Positions 14,733 through 21,510 of a stretch of 21,510 nucleotides of DNA are shown piece after piece. How positions within the stretch are numbered: position 1 is the stretch's first letter; the number at the start of each line of letters is the position of its first letter. The position numbers were made by a program, and so were the translations under genes. The notes beneath the pieces were generated by a model. It was given only the letters and a program-made list of their open reading frames with translations. It made no database searches and was not told the origin of the DNA. Origin of the DNA: Candidatus Caccousia avistercoris (lineage in GTDB: Bacteria; Bacillota; Clostridia; Oscillospirales; Acutalibacteraceae); the NCBI GenBank assembly GCA_018715025.1, contig DVMK01000266.1, forward strand, positions 1 through 21,510. The letters are read 5' to 3'.

Positions 14733-15290
14733 CTATGCAGCCTCCTTTATTTCATAGTATTGGGCGACCGCCTTGTTCACGGCGTCGGTGACGGCCTGGG
14801 TGGTAATGGTAGCGCCCGTCATAGCGCTGATGTCGCTGTCGCCCGGCTCTCCGGACTTAATCACCTGGAAGCCGTCCGGCGGGGCGGGCTTCTTGAACTG
14901 GTCGCGGAATTCCTCCCGCTGGGCGTTCATGCCCAGGCCCGGGGTGTCGTTGATGGTCAGCAGGGAAACGCCGGTAATGTCTCCTTCCGCAGAGATGCCG
15001 GTCATCACCTGAATTTCACCGCCGTAGCTGTTGGCGGTGGTGGTGAACACATAGCCCACGGTTTCCCCGCCGGCCTGGGCCAGGTAGTAAGAGCCGTCCT
15101 CCGAAGGAGTGAAGGTGTCCGCCCCGGGGCTTACGGTTTTGCGGGCGGCTTCCTCTGCCAGAAGCTGCTGCTGGGCGATGGTGTCTTTGGTGAGAAGGTT
15201 GGTGCCCGCCAGCAGGGCGGTGGTGATAAGGCAGAAAAGGAAAAGGGAGAGGGCGGGCTTGAGAATCTCTTTTGCGTTCAGCTTTTTCAT
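14733..15290 (-). CDS. rnfG: Rnf complex subunit G (covalent FMN protein)
   Basis: Extracytoplasmic electron-transfer subunit with covalently bound FMN. 185 aa. One N-terminal helix (about 12-32) is followed by the FMN-binding domain. The flavinylation motif is D-I-S-A-M-T-G-A-T-I-T-T, in which the second threonine (of G-A-T) is the expected FMN attachment site. The upstream apbE product is the enzyme expected to do this. Its start overlaps the rnfD stop by 4 bp. Confidence 0.95.
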   Translation of the reverse strand: MKKLNAKEILKPALSLFLFCLITTALLAGTNLLTKDTIAQQQLLAEEAARKTVSPGADTFTPSEDGSYYLAQAGGETVGYVFTTTANSYGGEIQVMTGISAEGDITGVSLLTINDTPGLGMNAQREEFRDQFKKPAPPDGFQVIKSGEPGDSDISAMTGATITTQAVTDAVNKAVAQYYEIKEAA

Positions 15291-16234
15291 GGCTTGGCAG
15301 GCTCCTTTCCAAAGGGCTTCGGCCGGGACACGCGCTCAATCAGCGGCACCATAATGTTCATCAGCACAATAGAGAAGGAGACGCCCTCCGGCAGGGAGGC
15401 GAACACCCGGATGAGCATGGTGAGAACGCCGCAGCCAATGCCGTAAATCACCTTTCCCTTGGTGGTAATGGGGGAGGTGGTGTAGTCGGTAGCCATGAAG
15501 ATGGCCCCCAGCATCAGGCCGCCAGCCATCAGGTCGAAGAGCACGTCGCGCCCGAGGCACAGGGAGAAAACGGCCGCCGTGCCCAGGTAGCACAGGGGGA
15601 TCACCGGGGAGATAACCCGGCGGGCCACCAGGTACACGCCGCCCAGCAGCAAAGCCAGGGTGCAGGTTTCGCCCAGGCAGCCGCCCCGGGCGCCCAGGAA
15701 CATTTCCAGGTAGCTGGGCAGGGAATCCTGCGCCCCCTGGGCGGAAAGGGCAAGCGGGGTGGCGGTGGTCACTGCGTCCGCCCCGTTCATGTAGGCGAAG
15801 GGGGCGGGCCAGGTGGTCATTTTCGCCGGGAAAGAGGTCATGAGGATGATGCGGGCCGTCAGGGCCGGGTTTACAAAATTCTGGCCGATGCCGCCGAACA
15901 TCTGCTTCACCACAATAATGGCGGCCATGGCCCCGAACACGGCGATGAGCGGGTTCAGCCCGGCGGGCAGGTTAAAGGCCAGCAGAAGGCCTGTGACCAC
16001 GGCGCTCAGGTCAAAAACAGTATTTTCCCGCTTCATAACCCGGCGGCAGATGTATTCGCACAAGACGCAGGAGGCTACGCTCACCGCGATGAGCAGCAGG
16101 GCCTGGGGCCCGAAAATAATGACGGAAGCCACCGCCGCCGGCGCCAGGGCGATGATCACGTCCAGCATGAGCTTTTGGGTGGTCGCCCCGCTCCTCATGT
16201 GGGGGGAGGCGGAGACAATCAATTTTTTCTCCAT
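15287..16234 (-). CDS. rnfD: Rnf complex subunit D (membrane flavoprotein)
   Basis: Multi-helix membrane subunit homologous to NqrB, thought to carry covalent FMN and take part in ion translocation. 315 aa. Family marks are S-P-H-x-R near the N-terminus, N-L-P near residue 90, G-G-I-G-Q-N-F-V-N-P-A near the middle, the D-A-V-T-T-A-T-P-L segment that holds the FMN-linked threonine, and A-T-D-Y-T-T-S-P-I-T near the end. It directly abuts the rnfC stop and overlaps rnfG by 4 bp. Confidence 0.96.
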   Translation of the reverse strand: MEKKLIVSASPHMRSGATTQKLMLDVIIALAPAAVASVIIFGPQALLLIAVSVASCVLCEYICRRVMKRENTVFDLSAVVTGLLLAFNLPAGLNPLIAVFGAMAAIIVVKQMFGGIGQNFVNPALTARIILMTSFPAKMTTWPAPFAYMNGADAVTTATPLALSAQGAQDSLPSYLEMFLGARGGCLGETCTLALLLGGVYLVARRVISPVIPLCYLGTAAVFSLCLGRDVLFDLMAGGLMLGAIFMATDYTTSPITTKGKVIYGIGCGVLTMLIRVFASLPEGVSFSIVLMNIMVPLIERVSRPKPFGKEPAKP

Positions 16235-17575
16235 TTACTTTTTCCCTCCGTTTCTGAGCAGGGCCTTCCCCATGCGGATAGCCTGTACCAGGGGACGGCC
16301 GGCAGGGCAGTTGTAGGCGCAGGTGCCACACTCCATGCAGCACATTGCCCCAAGGCGGTCCAGCTCCTCTGTGTTGCCCAGCTCCGCGTATTTTTCCAGC
16401 AGGGTGGGCATCAGGTGCATGGGGCAGCCCGCCACGCACCGGCCGCAGCGGATGCAGGCGGTGGCCTTTGGCAGGGCGGCGTCCGCTTCTGCGAAGGCCA
16501 GAATGCCGTTGTTCTGCTTCAGAATGGGCAGGCTGTCGTCTGTGAGGGCTATGCCCATCATGGGGCCGCCCATGAGCAGCTTGCGGGGCGGCGTCTTGTA
16601 GCCGCCGCAGAATTGAATCACATCGGCGATTTTGGCGCCGATGGGGACAATGACGTTCTGGGGCTGCGCCACGGCGGAGCCGTCAATAGTGACGCGCTTT
16701 TTCACCAGGGGCATGCCGGTTTTCAAATAATCCGCCAAAAAGGCCACAGAGGTAATGTTCATGACCAGGCAGCCCACGTCGGCGGGCAGCTTGCCCAGGG
16801 GGATGATCCGGTTGGTGCAGGCCTGCACCAGAACCTTCTCCGCGCCCTGGGGGTAGCGGGCCTTCAGCGGCAGCACCCGCACCCGGTCCTCCGGGTCGTT
16901 CTCCTTATTGTCGGCAATGCGGCGAAGGGTTTCAATCACCTTCGGCTTGTTGCTCTCCACGGCGATAATGACCCGCTCCAGCTTCAGCAGCTCCAGAAGG
17001 GTGTACACGCCAGAGAGAACCGCCCAGGAATTTTCCAGGGCTTCCCGGTTGTCGGCCGTAATGTACGGCTCGCACTCGGCCCCGTTTACAATAAGGGTGT
17101 CCAGGTGCTTGTCCTTGGGCACGTTCAGCTTCACATGGGCGGGGAAGCCCGCGCCGCCCAGGCCCACCAGGCCGGATTCCCGCACAGCCTTCAGAAAGTC
17201 CTCCAGGGTGTCCGCCTTGGGCGGGCGCACCTCCGGTGAGACGGTCATCTGGCCGTCAGAGTCGATGACGACCGCCTCTGTGTACTGGCCGCCGGGAAGC
17301 ATAACCTTTGTGACGGCGCTCACCTTGCCGGAAATGCTGGCGTGGATGGGCGCGCTTACAAAGGCGTCGCTGTCGGCGATCTTCTGCCCAACCTGGACAA
17401 GGTCCCCAACCTTGACCAGCGGCTTGCAGGGGGCGCCCACATGCTGCTGCATGGGAATCGTCACCTGCGCCGGGCAGGGGAGCACGGCCGACTCTGCCTG
17501 TGCGATGTTCTTGTGGTGAGGAACCGCCGCGCCGCCGTGGGTGCGGAAGGGTTTCTCAGGAAATGTCAGTCCCAC
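16235..17575 (-). CDS. rnfC: Rnf complex subunit C (NADH/FMN and Fe-S subunit)
   Basis: Peripheral cytoplasmic subunit that carries the NAD(H) and FMN site. 446 aa from the GTG at 17575, which has GGAGGT 7 nt upstream and gives the M-x-L-T-F start usual for the family; a longer GTG start at 17590 contains that ribosome-binding site. The Complex1_51K-like region has G-L-G-G-A-G-F-P and N-G-A-E-C-E-P-Y-I-T (about 140-185). The C-terminal part has two [4Fe-4S] motifs, C-I-R-C-G-R-C-V-A-G-C-P and C-C-M-E-C-G-T-C-A-Y-N-C-P. The start lies inside the 3' end of the preceding gene (20-bp overlap), so translation is probably coupled. Confidence 0.95.
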   Translation of the reverse strand: MGLTFPEKPFRTHGGAAVPHHKNIAQAESAVLPCPAQVTIPMQQHVGAPCKPLVKVGDLVQVGQKIADSDAFVSAPIHASISGKVSAVTKVMLPGGQYTEAVVIDSDGQMTVSPEVRPPKADTLEDFLKAVRESGLVGLGGAGFPAHVKLNVPKDKHLDTLIVNGAECEPYITADNREALENSWAVLSGVYTLLELLKLERVIIAVESNKPKVIETLRRIADNKENDPEDRVRVLPLKARYPQGAEKVLVQACTNRIIPLGKLPADVGCLVMNITSVAFLADYLKTGMPLVKKRVTIDGSAVAQPQNVIVPIGAKIADVIQFCGGYKTPPRKLLMGGPMMGIALTDDSLPILKQNNGILAFAEADAALPKATACIRCGRCVAGCPMHLMPTLLEKYAELGNTEELDRLGAMCCMECGTCAYNCPAGRPLVQAIRMGKALLRNGGKK

Positions 17576-18194
17576 TTTCTTTACCTCCACTCTTTTTTCC
17601 CTCCTCCGGGGGATTCCCCTGAGAAGGAATACTGTCCGCCTTTTCCGCCGCCGGAGCGTGGACGAAGGGGGACAGCCGGTTAAAAACCGGCAGAGTCACG
17701 CGCAGTACAAAGCCCGTGACAATGCCGAATAACACGCCGAATAAAAGAAGCCAGGGGGCGTACCAGGCCACCGCCGGGGTGGTCAGGGCGGCCGCGGCCA
17801 GCAGCTGGCCCAGGTTATGGGCCAGGGCCCCCGCCACGCCCATTCCCATGCTGCCGGCCAGCGGCTTTTTGGGCCTGGCCAGAAGCCACAGCACCAGGGT
17901 GCTGGTCAGGCCGCCGGAAAGGCTCATGATCATGGCGGTGCCGCCCCGGGTCAGCCCGGCGAACACGCCCTTCACCAGGGCGATGCCCAGGGCGGGGAAC
18001 AGGCCCAGGCTCTGCACCGCGTACATGACGGCAATATTGGAAAGCCCCAGCTTCGCCCCTGGCGGAAGCATGGGCAAGGGCGGAAGAAGCCCCTCCAAAA
18101 AGGAGAGGGCCAATGCCAGCGCCCCCAGCAGGCCGGTGACGGCCACCTGGCGGGCCGGGCCTTGTCCCTTCCTGAGGCCGGTGCTTCCCAACAT
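17556..18194 (-). CDS. Gx transporter family membrane protein
   Basis: 212 aa; ATG with AGGGAGTG 6 nt upstream. Five to six hydrophobic helices lie between about residues 15 and 170. The core G-A-K-L-G-L-S-N-I-A and the glycine-rich segments R-G-G-T-A and S-G-G-L-T-S match the Gx transporter family (also annotated as heptaprenyl diphosphate synthase component I, PF07456). Its neighbours are typically rnf and apbE genes; a role in substrate or cofactor supply for flavinylation has been suggested for such contexts but is not proven. The C-terminal 35-40 residues are polar and cytoplasmic. It overlaps rnfC by 20 bp. Confidence 0.8.
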   Translation of the reverse strand: MLGSTGLRKGQGPARQVAVTGLLGALALALSFLEGLLPPLPMLPPGAKLGLSNIAVMYAVQSLGLFPALGIALVKGVFAGLTRGGTAMIMSLSGGLTSTLVLWLLARPKKPLAGSMGMGVAGALAHNLGQLLAAAALTTPAVAWYAPWLLLFGVLFGIVTGFVLRVTLPVFNRLSPFVHAPAAEKADSIPSQGNPPEEGKKSGGKESGTDIS

Positions 18195-18218
18195 GAATTC
18201 ACTCCCTTAATAACATAT

Positions 18219-18254
18219 CGGCAGGTTTTCGGAAAAAGGTAACGATTCCTGCCG
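18219..18254 (-). other. Intergenic hairpin between apbE and the Gx gene
   Basis: In the 92-bp gap CGGCAGG (18219-18225) pairs with CCTGCCG (18248-18254) around a 22-nt loop. A shorter GCCG/CGGC stem overlaps one arm, so two folds are mutually exclusive. It may be an mRNA processing or stability element; there is no run of U that would make it a strong terminator. Confidence 0.35.
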
Positions 18255-18286
18255 GAAAGACGGCTTTTCCGCAGCTTTCTCCAGGT

Positions 18287-19363
18287 TCACGCCGCCTCAT
18301 GGAAGGAGGCCAGCTCCAGCGTAAAGGCGGAGGAAAGGCCGTCTGTGACGAAATAGCTTCTGTCCTGAAAAAGGAACAGGCCCTCGGCCCCGAATTTTTC
18401 CAGCAGGGCCGCGCCTTCTTCCGTCCCAAGCAGGAAGGCGGCGGTGGAGAGGGCGTCGCTGAGGGCGCCGCTTTCCTTTGTATAGACAGTGACCGAGACA
18501 AGCTCGTTGTTTTCCGGCATGCCGGTTTTGGGGTTCAGCAGGTGGTGGTAGGTGACGCCGTTGGCGGCCGCCTGCTTTTCATAAGAGCCGGAGGTGGAAA
18601 GAAAGCCCTCCTGCAGCGCCAGGGTGCCCATGGTGGTCTGGCCGTCCTCCTGGGAAAAGGGGTTGCGCACCGCCACAGACCAGAGGGAGCCGTCGGGCTT
18701 CTGCCCGTACATCCCCACGCTTCCCCCTACCGAGACAATCCCGGAAACGCCGGCCTCCTGGTAGGCGGCCGCCGCAGCGTCGCAGCCCGCGCCCTTTCCC
18801 ACAGAACCCAGGTCAACCCCCATGTAATGGTATTTCAGGGAAGCGCGGTTTTCCTCTGTGTCTACCCGGAGATCCTCCCAGTTTACATAGGGAAGGAACT
18901 GGTCCAGGGTGCTTTGGGAGGGGGGAGAGAACTCCTCCGGCTGGTCAAATTTCCATAGGGTGGAAACCGGCAGGATGGTAGGGTCAAACATGCCGCCGGA
19001 GGCCTCCGCCACCTGCAGGCACATTTCCAGAAGAGAGGCGGTCTGCGGGTCAATATCCACCCACTCGCTGCCCGCCTCGTCGTTCAGCCTGGCAATGTCA
19101 GAGCCCTCCACCCGCCAGGAAATTCTGTTCTCCAAAGCGGTGACCTCCTGCAAGGCTGTGTCGGCCGCCTCCTGCGCGCCGGAGCCGTAGACGGTTTGCT
19201 GCACGTAGGATCCCATGGCGTAGCCGGTAGCTTCCACCCGGTTGGCGGCCGCGGCGTACCGGCCCCACACCAGCGCCAGGCAGACGATGATTACCGCCAG
19301 CACGCCCATCAGGGCAAACGCCAGCCTTTTTTGCTGTTTTATATTCCATTTATGTAATAACAA
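18287..19363 (-). CDS. apbE: FAD:protein FMN transferase
   Basis: Transfers FMN from FAD to a threonine of target flavoproteins, here most likely RnfG and RnfD, on the extracytoplasmic side with Mg2+. 358 aa from a TTG at 19363-19361, with GAGGTG about 10 nt upstream; no in-frame ATG occurs before residue 19. A membrane anchor spans about 15-33; the cysteine there does not fit a good lipobox. Family marks: Y-A-M-G-S-Y-V, D-L-G-S-V-G-K-G for FAD binding, G-G-S-V-G-M-Y-G (the usual GG(D/N) varied to GGS), H-H-L-L-N-P-K-T-G-M-P and the metal-site segment A-L-S-D-A-L-S-T-A. First gene of the rnf operon. Confidence 0.92.
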   Translation of the reverse strand: MLLHKWNIKQQKRLAFALMGVLAVIIVCLALVWGRYAAAANRVEATGYAMGSYVQQTVYGSGAQEAADTALQEVTALENRISWRVEGSDIARLNDEAGSEWVDIDPQTASLLEMCLQVAEASGGMFDPTILPVSTLWKFDQPEEFSPPSQSTLDQFLPYVNWEDLRVDTEENRASLKYHYMGVDLGSVGKGAGCDAAAAAYQEAGVSGIVSVGGSVGMYGQKPDGSLWSVAVRNPFSQEDGQTTMGTLALQEGFLSTSGSYEKQAAANGVTYHHLLNPKTGMPENNELVSVTVYTKESGALSDALSTAAFLLGTEEGAALLEKFGAEGLFLFQDRSYFVTDGLSSAFTLELASFHEAA

Positions 19364-19622
19364 ACTCTTATTTCACCTCATCTGCGATAGGCGCGCCTCC
19401 GGCGGGGAAGCCGCGCGCTGGCCGCGCGCCTCCGGCGGGAAAGCCGTGCACTGGCCGCGCGCCTCCGGCGGGAAAGCCGCGCGCTGGCCGTGTCCCGCGG
19501 CCCTGGGCTGGGTGCGGCACACAGGCGTACCGCCCGCGTTTTTGCCGCGGTTCTGTTGGGTTTCTTGGCTGCTCCGCGCGCCTCCGGCGGAATTTATGAT
19601 TCGGCCCGTGCTGCGACTCGCT
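19364..19622 (-). promoter_or_regulatory. Long GC-rich 5' leader of the apbE-rnf transcript
   Basis: About 260 nt between the predicted transcription start and the TTG of apbE. It contains the 33-bp tandem repeat, a fourth copy of the repeat core (19575-19590) and little else. No known riboswitch was recognised. The length and strong structure suggest post-transcriptional control, but this is inference. Confidence 0.45.
19391..19489. repeat. Three tandem copies of a 33-bp GC-rich repeat
   Basis: Units at 19391-19423, 19424-19456 and 19457-19489 have exactly the same length and differ at only a few bases. Each begins GCGCGCCTCCGGCGGG and ends CTGGCC. The core GCGCGCCTCCGGCGG recurs once more at 19576-19590. 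On the rnf transcript strand each core contains GGAGG. There are no spacers, so this is not a CRISPR array. Confidence 0.9.
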
Positions 19623-19628
19623 GCGGCT

Positions 19629-19657
19629 ATTATATCACACCTTTGGAAGGATGTCAC
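19629..19657 (-). promoter_or_regulatory. Promoter of the apbE-rnf operon
   Basis: On the minus strand GTGACA (19657-19652; five of six -35 bases) and a perfect TATAAT (19634-19629) are separated by exactly 17 bp. This is the best promoter match in the window and the only one seen upstream of the eight-gene operon. Start point near 19622. Confidence 0.75.
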
Positions 19658-19743
19658 GACTGTTCCGCCGCGCGGGGGAAAATTACCGCCCGACGGCGGA
19701 GAAGGGCGGGGAGCAGGGGCTGTTCCAAAATGAAAAATGGGGC

Positions 19744-19772
19744 TGGTCTGGCGGGGCGGGAAATGCTATAAT
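19744..19772 (+). promoter_or_regulatory. Extended -10 promoter for ybaK-trmB
   Basis: TGCTATAAT at 19764-19772 is a perfect extended -10. The -35 position (TGGTCT at 19744-19749) is weak. It is divergent from the rnf promoter, with about 130 bp between the two -10 boxes. Confidence 0.65.
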
Positions 19773-19779
19773 AGGGGAA

Positions 19780-19799
19780 GCAGCGGGAAAGCCCGCTGC
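19780..19799 (+). other. 5' leader hairpin upstream of ybaK
   Basis: GCAGCGGG (19780-19787) pairs perfectly with CCCGCTGC (19792-19799) around an AAAG tetraloop, directly at the predicted 5' end of the transcript. No U-tract follows. Confidence 0.5.
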
Positions 19800-19842
19800 C
19801 AGGGATTTATTTCAGCTCAAGGGAAAGGAAGTAGCTTGCGTT

Positions 19843-20328
19843 ATGTCTATAGAAGCGGTAAAGGAATATCTGAAGGAATATGGCCTGGAGGATCGGGTGC
19901 AGGAGTTTGCGGTGAGCAGCGCCACGGTAGAGCTGGCGGCCCAGGCCCTGGGAACCGAACCGGCCAGGATTGCCAAAACCATCTCCCTCCATCTGGGGGA
20001 AGGCTGCCTGCTGCTGCTGGCCGCCGGGGACGCGAAAATTGACAACAGCCGCTTTAAGGCGGAATTCCACACCAAGGCCTCCATGCTGCGGGGGGACGAG
20101 GTGCTCGCCATGACAGGGTACCCGGTGGGGGGCGTGTGCCCCTTCGCCAACCCGGAGGGCGTGCGGGTGGTCTGCGACGAGTCCCTCCGCCGGTTCGACG
20201 TGGTGTACCCGGCGGCAGGAACCCCCAGCTCTGCGGTGCGGCTGACCTGCGAAGAACTGTTCCGGGCTTCCCGGGCGGAAAAATGGGTGGATGTGTGCAA
20301 AGGATGGCGGCCGGAAGAACAGCAGTAA
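19843..20328 (+). CDS. ybaK: YbaK/ProX-type aminoacyl-tRNA deacylase
   Basis: Hydrolyses mischarged aminoacyl-tRNA (the Cys-tRNA(Pro) type for E. coli YbaK), a translation quality-control step in the cytoplasm. 161 aa from the ATG at 19843, with GGAAAGGAAG about 11 nt upstream; longer in-frame starts would overlap the promoter. Family marks: T-V-E-L-A-A-Q-A-L-G, I-A-K-T-I, the G-D-A-K-I-D-N-S-R-F-K segment with the conserved lysine, and G-Y-P-V-G-G-V-C-P-F. Whether it is YbaK proper or a ProX/EbsC-type paralogue cannot be told from the sequence alone. It is 12 bp upstream of trmB and cotranscribed. Confidence 0.85.
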   Translation: MSIEAVKEYLKEYGLEDRVQEFAVSSATVELAAQALGTEPARIAKTISLHLGEGCLLLLAAGDAKIDNSRFKAEFHTKASMLRGDEVLAMTGYPVGGVCPFANPEGVRVVCDESLRRFDVVYPAAGTPSSAVRLTCEELFRASRAEKWVDVCKGWRPEEQQ

Positions 20329-20340
20329 GGAGAAAGCGCT

Positions 20341-21009
20341 ATGAGAATGCGGAACAAGCCCTGGGCAAAGCCTGAACTGGAGGCATGCCCCTTCTTCCTG
20401 CGGCATCCGGAACAGCAGAAGGGCCGCTGGCACGCCTGGTTCCCCAGGGAAGCGCCCCTCCACCTGGAGCTGGGCTGCGGCAAAGGTTACTTCATCGCCG
20501 GGCTGGCCCCCTCTCACCCGCAGGTGAATTACCTGGGCGTCGACCTGAAAGACGTGGTGCTGGCCCCCGCCAAGCGCGTGGTGGAGGCGGCCTTTGAGGG
20601 GAAGCCCGTCGAAAACGCGGCCCTCACCGGCTACGACATCGAGCGCCTTCTGCAAATCATGGACAGCCGCGACGCGGTAGAGCGCATTTACATCAATTTC
20701 TGCAACCCATGGCCCAAGCCCCGCCACTGGAAGCGGCGGCTTACCTACCCTTCCCGGCTGGAGGACTACCGCACGCTGCTCGTCCCCAACGGGGAAATCT
20801 GGTTCAAAACGGACGACGCCCCTCTGTACCGCGACACCCTGCGGTATTTTGAGGCGGCGGGCTACCAGGTGTACTGGAGCACGGAGGATCTTCACCAGAC
20901 CCCCTGCCAGGACGAGATCACCGTTATGACAGAGCACGAGCGCATGTTCACCGCCAAGGGGATTCCCATCAAGGCGGCGAAGGCCAGGCTTTTGCCCAGG
21001 CCGGAATAA
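20341..21009 (+). CDS. trmB: tRNA (guanine-N7-)-methyltransferase
   Basis: Methylates G46 in the variable loop of tRNA with S-adenosylmethionine. 222 aa, the normal family length; ATG with AAGGAG upstream. The SAM-binding motif L-E-L-G-C-G-K-G-Y-F is at 42-51, followed by Y-L-G-V-D-L-K. The tRNA-binding and catalytic segment N-F-C-N-P-W-P-K-P-R-H-W-K-R-R-L is the TrmB signature (usually DPWPK; here N replaces D). F-K-T-D-D and T-E-H-E-R-M-F-x-A-K-G-x-P-I near the C-terminus are also typical. Second gene of the ybaK-trmB unit. Confidence 0.95.
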   Translation: MRMRNKPWAKPELEACPFFLRHPEQQKGRWHAWFPREAPLHLELGCGKGYFIAGLAPSHPQVNYLGVDLKDVVLAPAKRVVEAAFEGKPVENAALTGYDIERLLQIMDSRDAVERIYINFCNPWPKPRHWKRRLTYPSRLEDYRTLLVPNGEIWFKTDDAPLYRDTLRYFEAAGYQVYWSTEDLHQTPCQDEITVMTEHERMFTAKGIPIKAAKARLLPRPE

Positions 21010-21057
21010 AAAGCGCCGCCCGCGCTTTCCCAGACAGGAAGCGCAGGCGGCGCTTTT
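21009..21057. terminator. Bidirectional terminator between trmB and hsp20
   Basis: AAAAGCGCCGCC at 21009-21020 pairs with GGCGGCGCTTTT at 21046-21057. After one mismatch GCGCTT pairs with AAGCGC inside, giving a long hairpin with A and T runs on both sides. It begins at the trmB stop codon and lies 21 bp past the hsp20 stop. Confidence 0.9.
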
Positions 21058-21078
21058 CGTTTTCTTCTGTTTCCGGTT

Positions 21079-21498
21079 TTATTGAATTTCAATCCGGTGA
21101 GAGGCGGGCGCAGCCTCCGTTTTCTTCGGCAGGTTCAGCTTCAGCACGCCGTTTTCATAGGCGGCGGAAATGCGGGCGGCGTCCACCGCAGAAATGTCGA
21201 AGCTGCGGCTCAAAGCGCCCCAGCGCCGTTCCCGGCGCAGGTAGCTGCCCTTTTCCTCCGTCTCCTCCTTGTGTTCGGCAGAGATGGTCAGGCGGTCGCC
21301 GTCAAGGTCAATATGGATATCCTCCTTCCGGAAGCCGGGCATCTCGGCGTGAAGCTCGTAATGGTCGCCCTTGTCCAGAATGTCGGTGCGGCAGGGGGCG
21401 GAAGACTCCTCAAAGCCGCGGAAGAAATTGCGGTCAAAATCATCGAAAAAGCGGAACAAATCATTGTTTCTGTGCTCAAAAGGAATCAAATCAAACAT
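21079..21498 (-). CDS. Hsp20/alpha-crystallin small heat-shock protein
   Basis: ATP-independent holdase that binds unfolding proteins in the cytoplasm. 139 aa, normal for bacterial class A sHsps. ATG with GAGG 8 nt upstream at the window's right edge. The N-terminal arm (1-35) is rich in Phe and Asp. The alpha-crystallin domain spans about 37-125 with Y-E-L-H-A-E-M-P-G-F-R-K-E-D-I, L-T-I-S-A-E-H and the terminal A-A-Y-E-N-G-V-L-K-L-N-L-P-K signature. An I-E-I tripeptide at the very end fits the I-x-I motif used for oligomerisation. The promoter and any CIRCE/CtsR site would lie outside the window. Confidence 0.95.
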   Translation of the reverse strand: MFDLIPFEHRNNDLFRFFDDFDRNFFRGFEESSAPCRTDILDKGDHYELHAEMPGFRKEDIHIDLDGDRLTISAEHKEETEEKGSYLRRERRWGALSRSFDISAVDAARISAAYENGVLKLNLPKKTEAAPASHRIEIQ

Positions 21499-21510
21499 AA
21501 ATCATACCTC

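Noticed and set aside
15272..17239. 655-residue open frame on the plus strand over rnfD and rnfC
   Set aside because: Antisense to two unmistakable rnf genes; His/Gln/Gly-rich with no motif.
19391..19489. CRISPR array or iteron-type origin
   Set aside because: The 33-bp units abut without spacers, there are no cas or replication genes, and the units are strongly GC-rich.
19373..19657. 94-residue minus-strand frame through the same repeats
   Set aside because: Its GTG start lies in the -35 box of the rnf promoter, so it would not be on the predicted transcript; the repeat peptide only reflects the DNA repeat.
19242..19733. Plus-strand frame with an 11-residue repeat (R-A-S-G-G-K-A...W-P)
   Set aside because: The repeat is only the translation of the 33-bp DNA repeat, the frame overlaps the apbE start and the rnf promoter, and no ribosome-binding site was found.

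Overview
The window is about 60% GC with dense genes, AGGAGG-type ribosome-binding sites and several TTG/GTG starts. A clostridial-type Rnf operon and a Gram-positive-type mannonate dehydratase suggest a high-GC Clostridia genome, most likely a gut Oscillospiraceae/Ruminococcaceae member. This placement is inferred from composition and gene content, not from a marker gene. No tRNA, rRNA, CRISPR array, transposase or integrase was seen.

Region A (1-10178) is the unusual part: two divergent transcription units that share a 330-bp promoter region. Leftward run four genes: (i) a 602-aa protein whose N-terminus resembles a domain I associate with contractile injection/phage-tail-like loci and whose C-terminus is Ig-like; (ii) a 285-aa tail-anchored pseudokinase-like protein; (iii) a 789-aa four-helix membrane sensor with HAMP, a degenerate class III cyclase domain and a TPR-like tail; (iv) a membrane-anchored MORN-repeat protein cut by the left edge. 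Rightward run a GNAT-like protein and a 1045-aa protein with an apparent atypical kinase core (K301, E319, D409, N414, D427), closed by a terminator. No sheath, tube, baseplate or ATPase gene is visible, so the link to an injection apparatus is a hypothesis.

Region B (10218-12563) has its own promoter. It holds a uroporphyrinogen-decarboxylase-superfamily protein, probably not HemE, followed by uxuA (mannonate dehydratase). It ends at a hairpin terminator shared with the converging rnf operon.

Region C (12597-19657, leftward) is an energy-conservation operon: apbE (flavin transferase), a Gx-transporter-family membrane protein, then rnfC-D-G-E-A-B. Genes overlap or nearly touch. ApbE should attach FMN to RnfG and RnfD, and the Rnf complex would couple ferredoxin:NAD+ electron flow to an ion gradient. 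The operon has a strong promoter about 260 nt upstream of apbE and a GC-rich leader with three exact-period 33-bp repeats.

Region D (19744-21510) is housekeeping: a YbaK-type aminoacyl-tRNA deacylase and trmB rightward from an extended -10 promoter, then a terminator shared with a convergent Hsp20 gene.
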